Part shown: positions 36,639 to 48,725 of the stretch, in pieces | Layout of the letters: every line of letters begins with the position of its first letter | Numbering within the stretch: position 1 is the stretch's first letter | Assembly: GCA_963383645.1 (NCBI GenBank) | Contig: OY726572.1 | Coordinates: 73,619,002 to 73,683,001 of the forward strand | DNA: 64,000 bases | Origin: Muscardinus avellanarius | Lineage: Eukaryota > Chordata > Mammalia > Rodentia > Gliridae | Direction: 5' to 3' | Made by a program: the position numbers and the translations under genes | Notes under the pieces: generated by a model | What the model saw: the letters and a program-made list of their open reading frames with translations, nothing else | What the model was told of the DNA's origin: nothing | The model's database searches: none

Positions 36639-37802
36639 TTTAAGTATCTTATATCATCACATACTAATACTGTAGAATATTTGCAGTAATTGATAACTGC
36701 AAGATGTGGCTCTTAATAGTTTAAAATAATTCTTCAAATAAGATATTAATGTTTGTCTGAGGCTGTATGTAGGCTCCTGTTAGTTGGCTGGGAAAACACT
36801 ATACCGAAGTCTAATGACTAAACTAAACTAAATTAAACTAAACTAAAAAGTTTGATGGCTAAATTAAACAAATAATTAGAGAACTGCACGTAGGAAAGTA
36901 GGTCTGGTGAATCTCCTGGTTCAGCGGGATGGATACGCGTCTGTGTAGACAGAGTGGAGAGAGAAGATGTAAAACGTGTGTCTCACTGTGGGTTGGAATC
37001 AGAGGAATGAGAGTCACTGTGAGGAAGCTTCCAGTTTCCCAGGCATGTCTACATGCTAGGAAGAAAACTATAGAAACAGGGAAGAGAATGGAACTGGACA
37101 CTTTTGACTCTCTTGCTCCAGAGCCTGCAGAAAGAGCATCTGTATCAGGATCCATTAGACAGCAGTAGTGACAGTGGTGACCTCAGTCCCCTGGTGACAG
37201 CAATTGTGAACTCTAGCAACTTCCTTGGTGTTGTGAGAGAAAAATTAAGAATTATGGTTGGCTCAGGGTAGGTGTTTGCCCTTGGTAAATGGCTTAGCAC
37301 TAAGCCAAACTCTAGCTATATAACCTTGGGAGATTCTCTTTAGTCCTCTGGCAGGTTTGGAGACTTCTGAGCTTCTTGGATAAAAGTGTGCATTCATTCT
37401 GGCCAAGCTAGAGGGTGAAATTAAGGAATGGGTGATTGTACAGGTGTGTGTTAAGAGAAGCATTTGCATTTCTCTTTGCCTTATCTCCTTTGAGTAATTA
37501 GCAGAGAAACAAATCTGTGAGTGCTGCATCATTTTTTACATCTGCTAGACAGAATATAAATCTCAGGAATCAGTTCTTCAAGCCATATTTCACATAAGAC
37601 CCTTCTGGGAGATTCCTATATCTTCAGTTCTAATAGAATGTGCTCTGTGCTTGGATATAAGAAACTCAGTAGGGAAGTCAGAGCAAACCCAGAAAAGGGG
37701 CTTACAATCTTGTGAGATTACCACCCAAACATGAGGGAAAAGAGTTGCAGGTTTGTTTTTAAAGATAGGCATGATTTTTCCTTCTTCTTTTTATTTATTT
37801 AT
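36638..37802. other. Unique sequence
   Basis: No repeat besides the AACTA run at 36820. Overlapping frames of about 80-98 codons on both strands (36859-37168) show no domain. Confidence 0.45.
36820..36847. repeat. (AACTA)n short tandem repeat
   Basis: About five to six AACTA/AATTA units. Confidence 0.9.
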
Positions 37803-37870
37803 ATTTTTTTGTGGTACTGGGGTTTCTGGAAACCCTTCTACCTCTGAGCTACACTCCCATACCTATTACC

Positions 37871-37927
<57 letters not shown>

Positions 37928-38010
37928 AACAGGCTTCAAATCTGTGCTATTCTCCTGTCTCCACCTCCCTAGCACAGGGATTACAAGTGTGCGCCACCAC
38001 GCCCAGCATG
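37803..38010 (-). mobile_element. SINE, 'GGTGGTACTGG' subfamily, with (TA)n in its linker
   Basis: Reverse SINE with 'gtggtactggggtttctgg' and 'ctacactcccatacctatta', then a 49-bp TA array (37874-37922) in the A/T linker between the ID-like and B1-like halves. 'ttggaaacaggcttcaaat' and the B1-like end follow. Confidence 0.92.
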
Positions 38011-38080
38011 GTTTTATTTTCTAATAAAGAATTCATTATATAAAAAAACAGATTTCTTCCAATTTTAATATTCTACAGTT

Positions 38081-38081
<1 letters not shown>

Positions 38082-38116
<35 letters not shown>

Positions 38117-38335
38117 CATGTGTGTGTGTTGCTGGGACTGGATCCTAGAGGCATTCTATCTCTGAGCGACACCCCCAGCCCTATTTTACTTTATTTTATA
38201 TTTTGTATTTGGAAACAGGGGCCTCTGGGGTGCTGAGAGCCTTGCTATGTTGCCAAGGATGGCTTCAATCTGGAATCCTCCTTTTCTCTGTCTCCCAAGT
38301 ATTGTAATTATAATTATGTACCACCCCACCTGGCT
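38082..38335 (-). mobile_element. SINE (reverse) with GT-rich tail array
   Basis: GT/ATGT array 38082-38130 followed by a reverse composite SINE: 'gctgggactggatcc', 'tctgagcgacacccccagcc', 'tgccaaggatggcttcaat', 'accaccccacctggct'. Confidence 0.9.
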
Positions 38336-39734
38336 TATACTATATACAGTTCTTAATTATTTCAGCCATGACTTTGCTATAAACCATAAAAACAAGCTTA
38401 GCGTATGAGTACACGGATCTGGCCCACATAATAACAAGACTATGTCTCTTTGTTCTAGAACTATTTGAAGGAAACTTTGTGAGATGTTTCTCATTTGTAA
38501 ATACCCAGTACACTCCTGCCTGCTAGACCCCCTTCCTCAGAGCAGATTTTCTGTTGTGTGACATATCTGGTAAAAAGAAATAAGATGCAGGTTCACAGGT
38601 TCACTATTTGGGGCCTGGTTATATCCTAACTGAAGTTACGACACAAGTTAAATTCTGTCTGCATAAACATATGGCCAGCCTGCCTTGTTATTTCATGGCA
38701 CATCTCTTAAATCTTGCTTTCTGTGTTGGTGATATCAAAATGAAGTCCCACTATGGTATACGTTGACAGTTAATCTTCCATGCTTGAAATGGTGTAGAAA
38801 TGTTTCACCTAAGTAAGTCCTGGTCCAAACATATTCAACTGATGAGTAGCTGTTGGAGCCTAGATGTTCGTTTTTACGGTTTTACTGCACATTTTAAAAG
38901 TACTAAACATTACTCGTTCAAGGCTTTGACACTTGATGTCTTGAAAATATATTTCTCAGTACAAACATTTTGCTTAATGAGGGAAAGCATAATATTTTTT
39001 GAATAGCCTTGATACTGTGCTGAATTGTAAAAAAAAATCTCAATATATATATAATGCATTCCTTGCACAATAGGGTGCATATGTATTTCCATAGTATGGA
39101 CTTATTAAAATAGAATATTTGGGTTTTAATTTATTCTTAATGCCTTGTGAACTCTAGTTGGCATTTTGACCTAGGTTTTTTCTATCCCTGAAACATAAAA
39201 AGAATTAACATTCTAAAATTGGTGAAGTTGCTTCTATATACAGTTGGACGTTGTAAAACTGAATATTTTCTTTTTAAAATTTTTATTAAAATATAAATAT
39301 TTATGCTTTTAAAGAATTAATGATAGTTCTTTTAAGATTGCAACCCAGGCTGAATATATTTTGTCTCATAGAAGCAATACAGATTATTCCTGCTGATTTC
39401 TCATTTCAGCCCATGAGGATCATTGAGACTGTTGTTAACGTATTTTCCTCTGATGGAATTTTTTTTTTCCTGTAGTGTTTAGACAACCTCTGACTTACTT
39501 TTTTCTCCTTCAATAACTTATTAATTTTCTTATCTTCAATCTCACGATATTATTCCCACACTTAGATTTTCCTTCCTTTTGCCCCTGTCTCATAAGCAGC
39601 AACCTCACTTTCTTTGTCTTTCTCTTGTTTCTCTGTGCTCCTCTCTGAGAAATTTTCTTTCCCAAACAAATCTTTCTGGGGAGTAGCCGTGTGCACTGTG
39701 ACAATATGATAAAAATTGACATAATCAGTTATTT

Positions 39735-39925
39735 CACTCTGCTGCTGAAAACTCCAACTTTGTTTGCTGTAACCCTGAAATTAAAAGCTCTGTGTGTGCC
39801 TTTGGTCCTAAGAGACCTCAAGTAACCTGTCTCTTTCTTAGTTCTCCAGTTCCTTCTCTTCTCCTCCTTTCTTCTACTGAGCTCCAGCCACACTGGATTT
39901 CTGGAACGTTCTCAAATATCGAAAG
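39735..39925 (+). mobile_element. L2 LINE fragment
   Basis: Ordered L2-like blocks: 'ctgctgctgaaaactccaac', 'ctgaaattaaaagctc', 'actgagctccagccacactgg', 'aacgttctc'. Strongly diverged. Confidence 0.6.
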
Positions 39926-39999
39926 AGTCACATTTCTCTACAAAATTTTATCAGCGAGAAAAGTTGCTAGGAGTTGAATTTCTGGGCTAAATTATGTGA

Positions 40000-40110
40000 A
40001 AATTAAAATGTGCTATGTGCATGTACAAACATGAAATGACAAACCCCACTATTGTATATAACTATAATGTAACATTTTAAAAATACAAAATAAATAAAGA
40101 CAGAATAAAA
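40000..40110 (+). mobile_element. Possible L1 3' terminal scrap
   Basis: 'gtgcatgtacaaacatg...accccactattgtatataactataatgtaac' plus an A-rich end resembles the last ~100 bp of the L1s elsewhere in the window. It is short and diverged. Confidence 0.5.
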
Positions 40111-41325
40111 CCTAATACTTGAGGCTTAAAAGGAGAAAATTAAAATATTTAATGGATTGTGTGAAATTGGCTTCAAAAGTGAAGTACCAATTTAAGCTCT
40201 GTGCGGAATACAATACCTGTTTCTCAAACCTGCGCTGGTGTGCTTTCAGACTTTTTGATCTTAATTGCCCACTAGGCATCTTTTATTTTAACATCAGAAG
40301 CACCTGGCTTTGAATTGATTGATCATTATTTATTTTTAATTCCTGAGTATTTAAAGCTTTGGCATTGCAGCTGTCAGCCCCACCTTCTGGAACTGCTACC
40401 ACCATTGACGATTACTAGGCCCACAGTGTGGTGGTGGTAGGAGTTGCTGAGGGGAAGTGAAGGAAAGTCAGAGACAGTGAAAAGCAAAAAGATTCATATC
40501 ATCAAGAATAATCCCAGAAAATTCTGAGCCAGGTTCTGAAGCTAAAGGCATGCTTGATGTAGGTGCATTGGTCACGGTATCTTGGTAGGTAGCCAAGGGA
40601 AGAGAGTCTGCAGAAGTCCAGCTCACTGGCCGTATATTTATATAGGTATATTAGTCATGCTTTAAACTTTCTGCATCTTATGATGCTAATCTTGAGGCCT
40701 TTCCAAACCTAGAGAGACTACAGGACTAGCTAATTACTAATGTTAATAAACAACTTGCTTGAGAGAATACCCTTTTCACATATGCAATAGCTCCCCTCCC
40801 CTTTTTTATTTTTTATTTTTTGGTTCTCACACTCCAATCATAGTCCAAGCCAACATCTCTCCCTTCCTAAATGATCCTAAGGCCATGCACCAGACAACTA
40901 GGGAGGATCACTTACGTTGCCCAGTATGCAATGAAATCATCCAAACTATCCAGTCCTAACTTGCCTACCTACTATGAATGAATTCTACCTACATGCATTC
41001 TAGGCCCCCTTGGAAACCACAGTGGAGGTCCTTCCCCATCCCTCCCCTCCTCCATTGACCCTGGTGCTTCCCCACGTGGCTGTGCATGGCCTCCCAGCTC
41101 CTCAGGGACTCTGAGTAATAGAATTTCTTTAAGTGTTCCTCAGTCATCTCAAAGATTTAAATCCCAAGTACATTTAAAACATCTGGGGAGAAGACAGTGT
41201 ATGTATCTAACCACACTGAATAGGATAGGGAACCTAATGTACTGCCATGCACCTGTTTATTCACAAAGAATACGCATTCACCTTGAAAACTGATCTACAT
41301 AAAAAGAGGACAGAAGGGAATAAGA

Positions 41326-41371
41326 AGAGAAGGGAAGGAAGGAAGGGAAAGAAAGGAAAAGGAAGGAGGGA
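41326..41371. repeat. (GGAA)n purine-rich repeat
   Basis: A run of GGAA, GGGAA and GAAA units, almost pure purine. Confidence 0.9.
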
Positions 41372-41627
41372 ATTGTTTTTAAGACACCATTCATATATTG
41401 GCCTCAATCATAAAGAACATTTTTGAATATACATGATGTAAAGAAATGAATATTCTGGTATAGAAAACATCAAAGTGTTAAGAGCAGAAGTTGAGATAAA
41501 TGTTTCTTTTGTTTATAAGTAATTTTTAAAACTTTTTCAGTTATAATCATGAATTCTAGGCCCACATATTAAGTAAGACTATGTGTGGGCATTGGACTTC
41601 TTCAACCACCAAAATGTATATTTTTTT

Positions 41628-41716
41628 CAAGCAAGGAATATAGCTCAGTGATAGAATGCTTGCCTTGTATATGCAGTGCCCTGTGTTTGCTCACAAGCAA
41701 AAGGAATGTGCATGTA

Positions 41717-41767
<51 letters not shown>
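41628..41767 (+). mobile_element. Simple ID-type SINE (tRNA-like) ending in (CA)n
   Basis: Unlike the composite SINEs, 41628-41706 holds only the ID/BC1-like unit: A-box-like 'tatagctcagtgatagaatgc', 'ttgccttgtatatgcagtgcc', then a degraded B box. A CA array (41718-41767) takes the tail position. Confidence 0.75.
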
Positions 41768-41769
<2 letters not shown>

Positions 41770-43226
41770 TGCTGTATGCTTGAATGGATGAATAGTCTAT
41801 GTTTAAATAAGTAGTTATACTTCATCCTCATGGAAAACTGGTAAAAACTCCTTCATTGTGAAGTATCATCCTGTGTTCTTTTTCCTAGATCACTGCTTCC
41901 TATTTATGTGTCCTCTGATGGTTTTATTTTGTTTTTCCTGCTGCATTTTGTCAGAATTTGAAGCTGTGGTGTATTTTCTCAGTGTCGGTTCCAAGCACAG
42001 TCAGTTGAGAGGTTTTTCTTTCCTCCCATATGTTCTGCTCATCATGGTGTCTGCCTTAAGTGTGAACTCCTAATTTTGCTTTTCTCTTTCTGCTGAATCA
42101 CATTGCTAGTTTTGCATATAATCTCTCTGCCAGCTACCTGCTCATTAGGATCAATGTCCTATATGCTCATATGGGGGAACAGTATCTACTCGTTTGCCAT
42201 GGCTAGGGTCCTTCATACTTGAAATCCAAGCTCACACAATGTTGTCACTGCTAAGTGAAACTGTATCATTGCATATATCCCAGCAATAGTACTTAGCATT
42301 GTTGGCTGAATAACCAGGGAGTTGTTACATCATGGTAAACCATTGTTATATATACAGCACAACCATTTTACATGGTAGAAGAAGAGCTGGTGGAATTCCT
42401 TTTTGGAATGTTTAGCAAAACTTTACGTGTTTTTTTTTTTCTATAAAAGAACAAGAAATCCTGTTAAATAACATGAACTGTTTCAGCAAATTAAATTAAT
42501 ATTTGCACATATGAAGCTCAGAGTACGCTAATGTCTTCCTCTTACCACTTTGAAAACTCACTAAAGCAGAAAAAATAATGACTGAAATCTGAAAATTTGA
42601 AGTGCTGTGTGGTTGTTTTCCAAAGGACTGAACTACTTATTCCTTCTTCCTCCTGATCTTACTGAAGCAGTGCTTAGCCTGTTTTTCCTGGCTATTGTTA
42701 TTGGTCATTTGATTAAATAAAAAATTCTAGGTAAAATATGATTTTTTGGACCTATGGTGTATTGCATAGGATATATTGACAATAGATTTGTTTTATATCC
42801 CTTGTTTTTATGAAGGCAATTCACATATTTTTAAACCCCTATAATTTTCATGGGCTCACTGACTATGTAGTTAAGGGTACATATTTCTTGACTGTAAAGC
42901 ATTGCAGTGGTTTTGGCTGCATATGCTTTTATTTAAAATTCATATCCTTATAGTAAGACTACTTTAGTTCATTGTAATAAAATGTTTTAAGAGATTTTTA
43001 TTAAAGCAGAGGTTACAATAATTATAATTATTTACTGCTTAATATAAAAGGAACTCCAAAGAAATTTAGATCACTTTGTAAAATGGACAGCAGAATCACT
43101 TAAAAATTCATGAGTATAAAATAAACTATGCTTCAGTAAATACGGAACCTACTTGTACTTCAGAACAAAACCAGTGTTTACTTCTAAATAACCCTCAAAT
43201 CAGAAGGACTAATTAAAGAATACATC
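41768..43226. other. Unique sequence, nothing recognised
   Basis: AT-rich, no repeat family or exon signature. Confidence 0.45.
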
Positions 43227-43426
43227 CCTGTCAGGCATGGTGGCATACACTTGTAATCTCATAATTTAAGAAACTGAGACAGGTAGATCACAAGTGTGAG
43301 GACAGCATCAGCAAGTAGTGAGACTATCTTCAACTGAGTGAGATTCTGTTTTAATATAAAATTAAAATAGAGCTGTGGAGGTAGCTCAGAGGTAAAATAC
43401 CCTTGGGTTCAATTCCTAGTCACATA

Positions 43427-43462
<36 letters not shown>
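43227..43462 (+). mobile_element. Composite SINE ending in (CA)n
   Basis: Plus-strand SINE ('gtcaggcatggtggcatac', 'aactgagacaggtagatca', 'gaggtagctcagaggtaaa', 'gggttcaattcctagt') with a CA array (43430-43462) in the tail. Confidence 0.92.
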
Positions 43463-43465
<3 letters not shown>

Positions 43466-43862
43466 CCATAAATTAATGATGAATAAAGTTCTTTAATTTT
43501 CAGCAAATAACTAATAAGGATCAACAGTGCATCCAGTACTATGCTTCTAGTTTTCTGTTTATCCATGCTGGTAAATATTTCAATTTGTGTTTGTAAGAAT
43601 GGTAGTTTTAATATAAAAATCTATTCATGTGGCTCAAGACATGGAATACAGTTACGCTAGAGATTAGTATGATAAGAATGAATAGTACTTGTCAGTAGGG
43701 TCACTGTTAGCTTTTTGAGTGTGGGTATTACTTATGGGAATTCACATTGCACATCATTAAGCAACTCCTGCTTGTAGAGCTTTGCAGTGTTTGGAATACT
43801 CAAATGTCCCCTGGAAAATAGGATGGAGATGGTAGAACCTCCAGTTAAAATTCAGTCATAGA

Positions 43863-44075
43863 TTAGGGGCAAGCAACATTTTATTTTGTGCAAGCCAGAT
43901 AACAAATGTTTATAGCCTTGTGGACCATATAATCCCTGTTACCATTACTCATCTTTGCTGTTGTAGCACAAAAGCAATGATAGAAAAAAAATTTTAAATT
44001 GTGTTCCAGGAAAGCTTTAATTACAAAAACAAATGATGGATAGATTTAGCCTGTGAGCTATAGTTTGCCAATGAC
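43863..44075 (+). mobile_element. hAT-Charlie-type MER (non-autonomous DNA transposon)
   Basis: Follows the familiar 'ggcaaac...gccagata...ccttgtggaccatat...ttgctgttgtagcacaaaagca...ttacaaaaacaa...gtgagctatagtttgcc' order of an ancient mammalian hAT MITE. Degraded terminal inverted repeats remain (GGGGCAAGCAAC and TAGTTTGCCAATG). Exact MER number not assigned. Confidence 0.7.
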
Positions 44076-45559
44076 TTCATCTATTCTATAAGTTCACAAA
44101 TTTGAATGCCATTAATGCTATTTGAAAAATAGTCAGTAGTGTTATATTAATTAGGAGGGTTTGGACTGCAAGTAATAATGGAATTATATCTACTGCTACT
44201 AAAGGTAGAGTGGTTTCAGTCTTGGCTAGTGGAATATATTATTGCCATAAGAGATCAGAGCCCTCCTTCCACTCTCAAACCTCTGCTATTGTCCCTATCT
44301 GCTTCCACTGTTGTACAGATACAATATTGTCATGTCAAGTTACAGTAGTGTGCAGAGGAGAAGATGTTTGTATGTTTTCCAAGAAAACCTTTCCCAGAAA
44401 TTCACAGCTGTCCTTCTCTCAGATCTCATTTGGACACATTCTCAAACTTGAACTAAGAAATGAGAAGGTGGAAAGATTCCACTTATTGGCATAGAATGAT
44501 TTTTATTGTCTTTCTTTGCACTGGGGATACATACAAACTTAATCTTCTCCTGTGAATGTTCAATATTTGAATGAATTTTTGTGTGTATAAGCAAGAACAG
44601 GGAGCTTTGGAGGGGATGGGGGAAGATATTTGTGAGACATAGTATTTTATATTACATTTTAAATATAATTCTTGGATGTTATTTGAAGCTATTTGTTTCT
44701 CTGTGGTTCATGAGCTTTTCAGAGATAGCATTTCATTGATAAATCAGAGGAGAGAGAGAGGGGCAGAGGAGGTGGCCCACCTTTCTACCAGTCTGTTAGA
44801 AGTCATCTTTCTCTACTGTTGAAGAACCTATGTGGATCCCATGCCTGCTGCTTAAAGGGCAGTAATGCCTAGTGTATGAAAGATATTTAAATTTAGTTAA
44901 CAAACATTACTTGGAAGTTCTTAAGGACCTCCTAAATAAGCCCCACATAATCATATGTATCAGTATATTATCTGGTTTTTATTATAAGAACTTAAAGCAA
45001 TTTGCTAAAAAGCCTTTTCCTTGAAATATAATTATTTATTTAAGTGCCAGAGGAAATACAGTAAACCAGTTGGCTCTTTTAGATTCACAGACTTGCTACC
45101 CTACAATTTCGGATGGAGCAGGTAATTTAGCAAGAGAAACACTGGGTGGTTTGCAGAGAAAGATCTAACGAGAAACTACTTTTACCACCTTCGTGTGCTA
45201 TGTTCCTTGCATCACCTCATGGCACTCCTGAAGCAAAAGACCTTATTTTCAGTAGGGATGGCTGAGTCAAGTTCTGAGTTTTTTTTTTTTTTCCTGGAGT
45301 TTTCCCTGGATTTTGATTCCCTTTAATCTTTTAATATTCGGCTTTGAATAAATACCCTTAGATGTACCTTTATTTATTGTACCTACTTTTGAAGAAGTGC
45401 ACCAGAATATTTTGTAGGGAAATTTGTCCAGAAAACCATCTTTTTTATTTCCTTCACATCCATTCAGTATGAAAGTGCCTGCTTTTTTATGCCATTTACT
45501 TCTCTGTTTATTCAGAATTGTTAAGTTCATAGTCCTGTACTCAAGGATCCGAGCATTCT
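44076..45559. other. Unassigned sequence
   Basis: A 94-codon frame at 44210-44494 has scattered Cys/His but no recognisable zinc-finger spacing. An old interspersed repeat is possible around 44140-44480. Confidence 0.4.
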
Positions 45560-45773
45560 AGTGTAAAAGAGACAACTGAATGAACAATTAAACTAGAGTG
45601 TAAATTACAGCATCCTAGAGGGAAGCACAGGAGACTGAGTCAAAGATGCATTTTAGCAGGTCAAGAAAGGATGCCTGCATTGAGTCTCAAAGGATAACTT
45701 GAGAGTTAGTGCAAGTAAAAGAAAACAGGAATGGATCTTTCCTATAGGAGAAGCAATTCAAGAAGAGACTTAG
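45560..45773 (-). mobile_element. L2 LINE fragment, minus strand
   Basis: Resembles the reverse complement of the L2 3' region: 'gggaagcacaggagac', 'gcattgagtctcaaaggataacttgagagttag' region, 'gaacaggaatgg'-like and 'gagaagcaattcaagaag' blocks. Separated from the L2-like 46500-46715 by an L1. Confidence 0.5.
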
Positions 45774-46250
45774 ATCCATCCGTTTCCCTGTAAATGATGT
45801 AATTGTGTTTTTCTTTATGGCTGAGTAAAATTCCATTGTGTACATTTGCTAAGTGAGATTAGTCAGTCACAAAAAAAGAAGAAATCGTATGTTTTCCCTA
45901 ATGTGCAAAACTAAGGAGAAATGGGTAACAGGAGGAACTCTAGATGAAGAAGGAGAGCCTATAGAGGAGCAAATAAGGTGACCTAACTGAGGGGATGGGA
46001 GGGGGGAAGAGGGAAACTCTCTAAAGCACATGATGTACTTAAACAAACATATCAAAGTCAATCACTAAGCCAAGCATGGGAAGGAGGGAGGGGGAGGGAA
46101 TGGGGTGGGGATCGGGTAATGGATATGGGATGATGTGTGCGTGCATGTATGTCTACACAAATCTTTTATTTCATTAAGAAGTATAACTACAGTGCACCAA
46201 TATAAACATCTATTTTTTTCAATATAAACATTTAAAAAAAGAAGACTTAG
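45760..46250 (+). mobile_element. L1 insertion with inverted 5' segment
   Basis: 45774-45847 is the reverse complement of L1 sequence just upstream of its 3'UTR (compare 12928-12990), while 45848-46236 continues in plus orientation from 'tgctaagtgagattagtcag' through the GGAGGG-rich 3'UTR to 'agtgcaccaatataaac'. The two pieces are adjacent in L1 but head to head here. A degraded duplication, AAGAAGAGACTTAG (45760-45773) and AAGAAGACTTAG (46239-46250), flanks the insert. Confidence 0.85.
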
Positions 46251-46499
46251 CAGCACGAAAGAATGCAAAGTGGAAAATAGATAACACTAAGTCTACAGTT
46301 CATAAAGGCTTAAGATGCAAGATAGATGAATGCTGAGTAATGCATCTATACTGAGGAACAGTCAATATACTTAGAACTTTACCCTTAGGCAATAAGGGTC
46401 ATCAACGTTTCCAACAGAAGAAAGACGAGATTATAGTGGTAGTTGGAAAAACAATTATGGCTGCAAAAACAATTATTATGGCTGCAGATTCAGAGAGGG

Positions 46500-46980
46500 A
46501 TCAGGTAATATGACTGAAGGTGATGTGACCAGTCAAGAAGATGGTTGTTCTAGTAATCTAAGGATGGAGTGATGAGAGCCTTGTCTAAGGCAATCAGGAA
46601 AGAGAAAAAAAGAAGTGAAGACTATGAAATATGTAGTGGTAGACTTTGCTATACTTGTGACCTTTATCCTGTAGGAAATGAGAAAAAGGAAAGGAATTAA
46701 AAATGACTCTTGCGTTTTTATTTTTTGTGGTAGTAAGATTGAACCTAAGGGTGTTCTGCCTCCAAGCTATACTCTGAGCCCTATTTTATTTTTTTATTTG
46801 GAAATAAGGCTTCACTAAGTTGTAAAGTGCCTCACTACATTGCTGAGGCTGGCTGCAAACCTGCTAACCTCCTGTCTCAGCCTCCCCAATACTGGGGTTA
46901 CAAGTGGGTTCCACCATGCCTAGCTGATGCCTTCATTTTTAACAGGGCTTTGTAAATGATAATTCTGCTCCTTGTCATTT
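46500..46980 (-). mobile_element. L2 LINE fragment (minus) interrupted by a SINE
   Basis: L2 reverse-complement blocks: 'ttgttctagtaatctaaggatggagtgatgagagcc' region, 'gtagtggtagactttgc', 'gaattaaaaatgactcttgcg'. A reverse SINE splits it at 46721. Similarity after 46925 is faint. Confidence 0.55.
46721..46924 (-). mobile_element. Composite B1/ID-type SINE
   Basis: Reverse SINE: 'gtagtaagattgaacctaag', 'ctccaagctatactctgagc', 'cctccccaatactggggtta', 'gttccaccatgcctagct'. Confidence 0.9.
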
Positions 46981-47556
46981 GACTATAGGATTTAGACCCA
47001 TGTTGTGGGAAAATGAGTTCACTCTTAAGTTTGCTCCTTGAAGCACCTGGAAACCAATTGCTTTATATAGGAGAATGGAACCCAGGCAGGAGCTGTGAAC
47101 AGGATAAATAAATTTGGAAATTTTTATTATAAAGTAAGCCACTGACATGACTAAGATCACTTAGACACTGTGTGAACAGCCCATCCGGAAGAGGGATGGA
47201 GTTCAAGGTGCCATATAAAGGGCATGGTATAAAGGAGGAGGAGGCCACAGAGAGAAAGTGATTAAGATGCTCAGAAGACAGAAGACCAGGACAGTGTGGT
47301 GTCTTTGAAACCAAAGAAAGACCACTATTACCAAAACACTATTACCAATTTGTCAGGTCAAATAAGATAAGAACTGAAAAGATCTCCTTGAAGAATTTCA
47401 GATTATATTTTTATTTTTATTTAGATAAGGAATATATTATTATACAAGTTACATGAATATATGTATATATACACACATATGTAGTGAAAATATATGATTA
47501 TATGTAATGTGCCATGCTAAATTCTATTACCCAGTATAACTACTGCTAAAATGTTA

Positions 47557-47582
47557 ATATATATATATATATATATATATAT
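47557..47582. repeat. (TA)n microsatellite
   Basis: 13 AT units in AT-rich DNA. Confidence 0.93.
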
Positions 47583-48539
47583 GCCTTTCCAAACTTTTTT
47601 CTGTATGGAAATATATTCTCTATGTCATTATATATAGAAGCAGATATATTTTTAACAAAATGAGTTCATACTATAAAAATATGAGATGATGCATGATTAT
47701 TTTCATTCTTTCACAGAGCCTATGATAATCCTCTCCACATATTTCCAATTTTGGTATTTAAACTGGCTAGTCACATAGTGTCCATTAGATTAAGTGACTA
47801 GGAGAAACCATTTGCAACATTGCAAGGCTACTTTTGGTGGAATGGTTAGGGCAGAAGCCAGATTGTTGTGGGGTGGCGCATGAGTAGGAAGTGTGGAAAT
47901 GCAACAGTCATTGTAGAGACCAGTCTTTCAGGAAGCTGGCCTGTGAAGGGGAAGAGAAGTGCAGAATATCAAGAGAGAATTATGAACGAGGGGAATCTAT
48001 ATGTATGTGATTTAGTTTCTTAATTTTAATGGACAAGATTTCCCAGTGACTAGAAATAACTGAACAGGGTTTAGAGTAATTAGAATGGTGTTAATGCCTT
48101 GGGAGACAGGAAGAAATGCAATGTAGGTTTAGAAGAAGCAAGCCCCATCTTGCAATACAGCAATTGGGAAGGAGATAAAAGTGTTAACAGGCGCTGATAA
48201 AAATGTAGATCTGTCACCTGTCTGTGGTAATTCTGGTCATCTTAGAAAGAAGATGGCTGAATACTCACATATATTGAGTTATTTTATGAAGCATTTTTTT
48301 AATCTTGCATGAAACAAAAAACTGCCATACAGGATCAGTTTCATTATCTGTTGGCTTGTATCCTCAGAATGATGTGAGACATGCATCTTAGGAAGGCCTA
48401 GTCTTCCCTAGCAAACCAAAAGGTCAGAAATAGGTACCACTTTAATTATCTTTACTAACACTTTAGGGAATTTTTGATTAAACATACATTGGGAAGGTGC
48501 ATTGTATATTGGAAAAAAACAAAAAAATTGGTTGTACTC

Positions 48540-48725
48540 CATTAATATTAGACAAGTGACTCCATTAACATTGGAAAAGTAACATCCCTGAGTATAATTC
48601 CCTCATCCACAAAACTAAGATACCTTCATATTGACCTCACAGTCATAGGAAGATAGTATCAGGTAATATATGTAGTGTACCTGAACAGCAGTTGCTCAGA
48701 GTAAGCACTCAGCATATGTTAGTGA
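48540..48725 (+). mobile_element. MIR fragment
   Basis: Ordered MIR-like blocks: 'gaaaagtaacatccctgag', 'ttccctcatccacaaaac', 'ttgacctcacagtcatagg', 'caggtaatatatgtag', 'gagtaagcactcagcatatg'. Confidence 0.6.

Larger units (their letters stand above)
38336..41627. other. SINE-free sequence with old LINE scraps
   Basis: 3.3 kb without SINEs. Only the L2 fragment at 39735, a possible L1 tip at 40000 and the GGAA run at 41326 are recognised. Confidence 0.5.

Noticed and set aside
41628..41706. A tRNA gene
   Set aside because: The A-box-like text belongs to an ID SINE. No cloverleaf or intact B box remains and a CA tail follows.
45774..45847. Independent minus-strand L1 fragment
   Set aside because: It is contiguous in L1 coordinates with the adjoining plus-strand piece and lacks its own tail, so a 5' inversion is the simpler reading.
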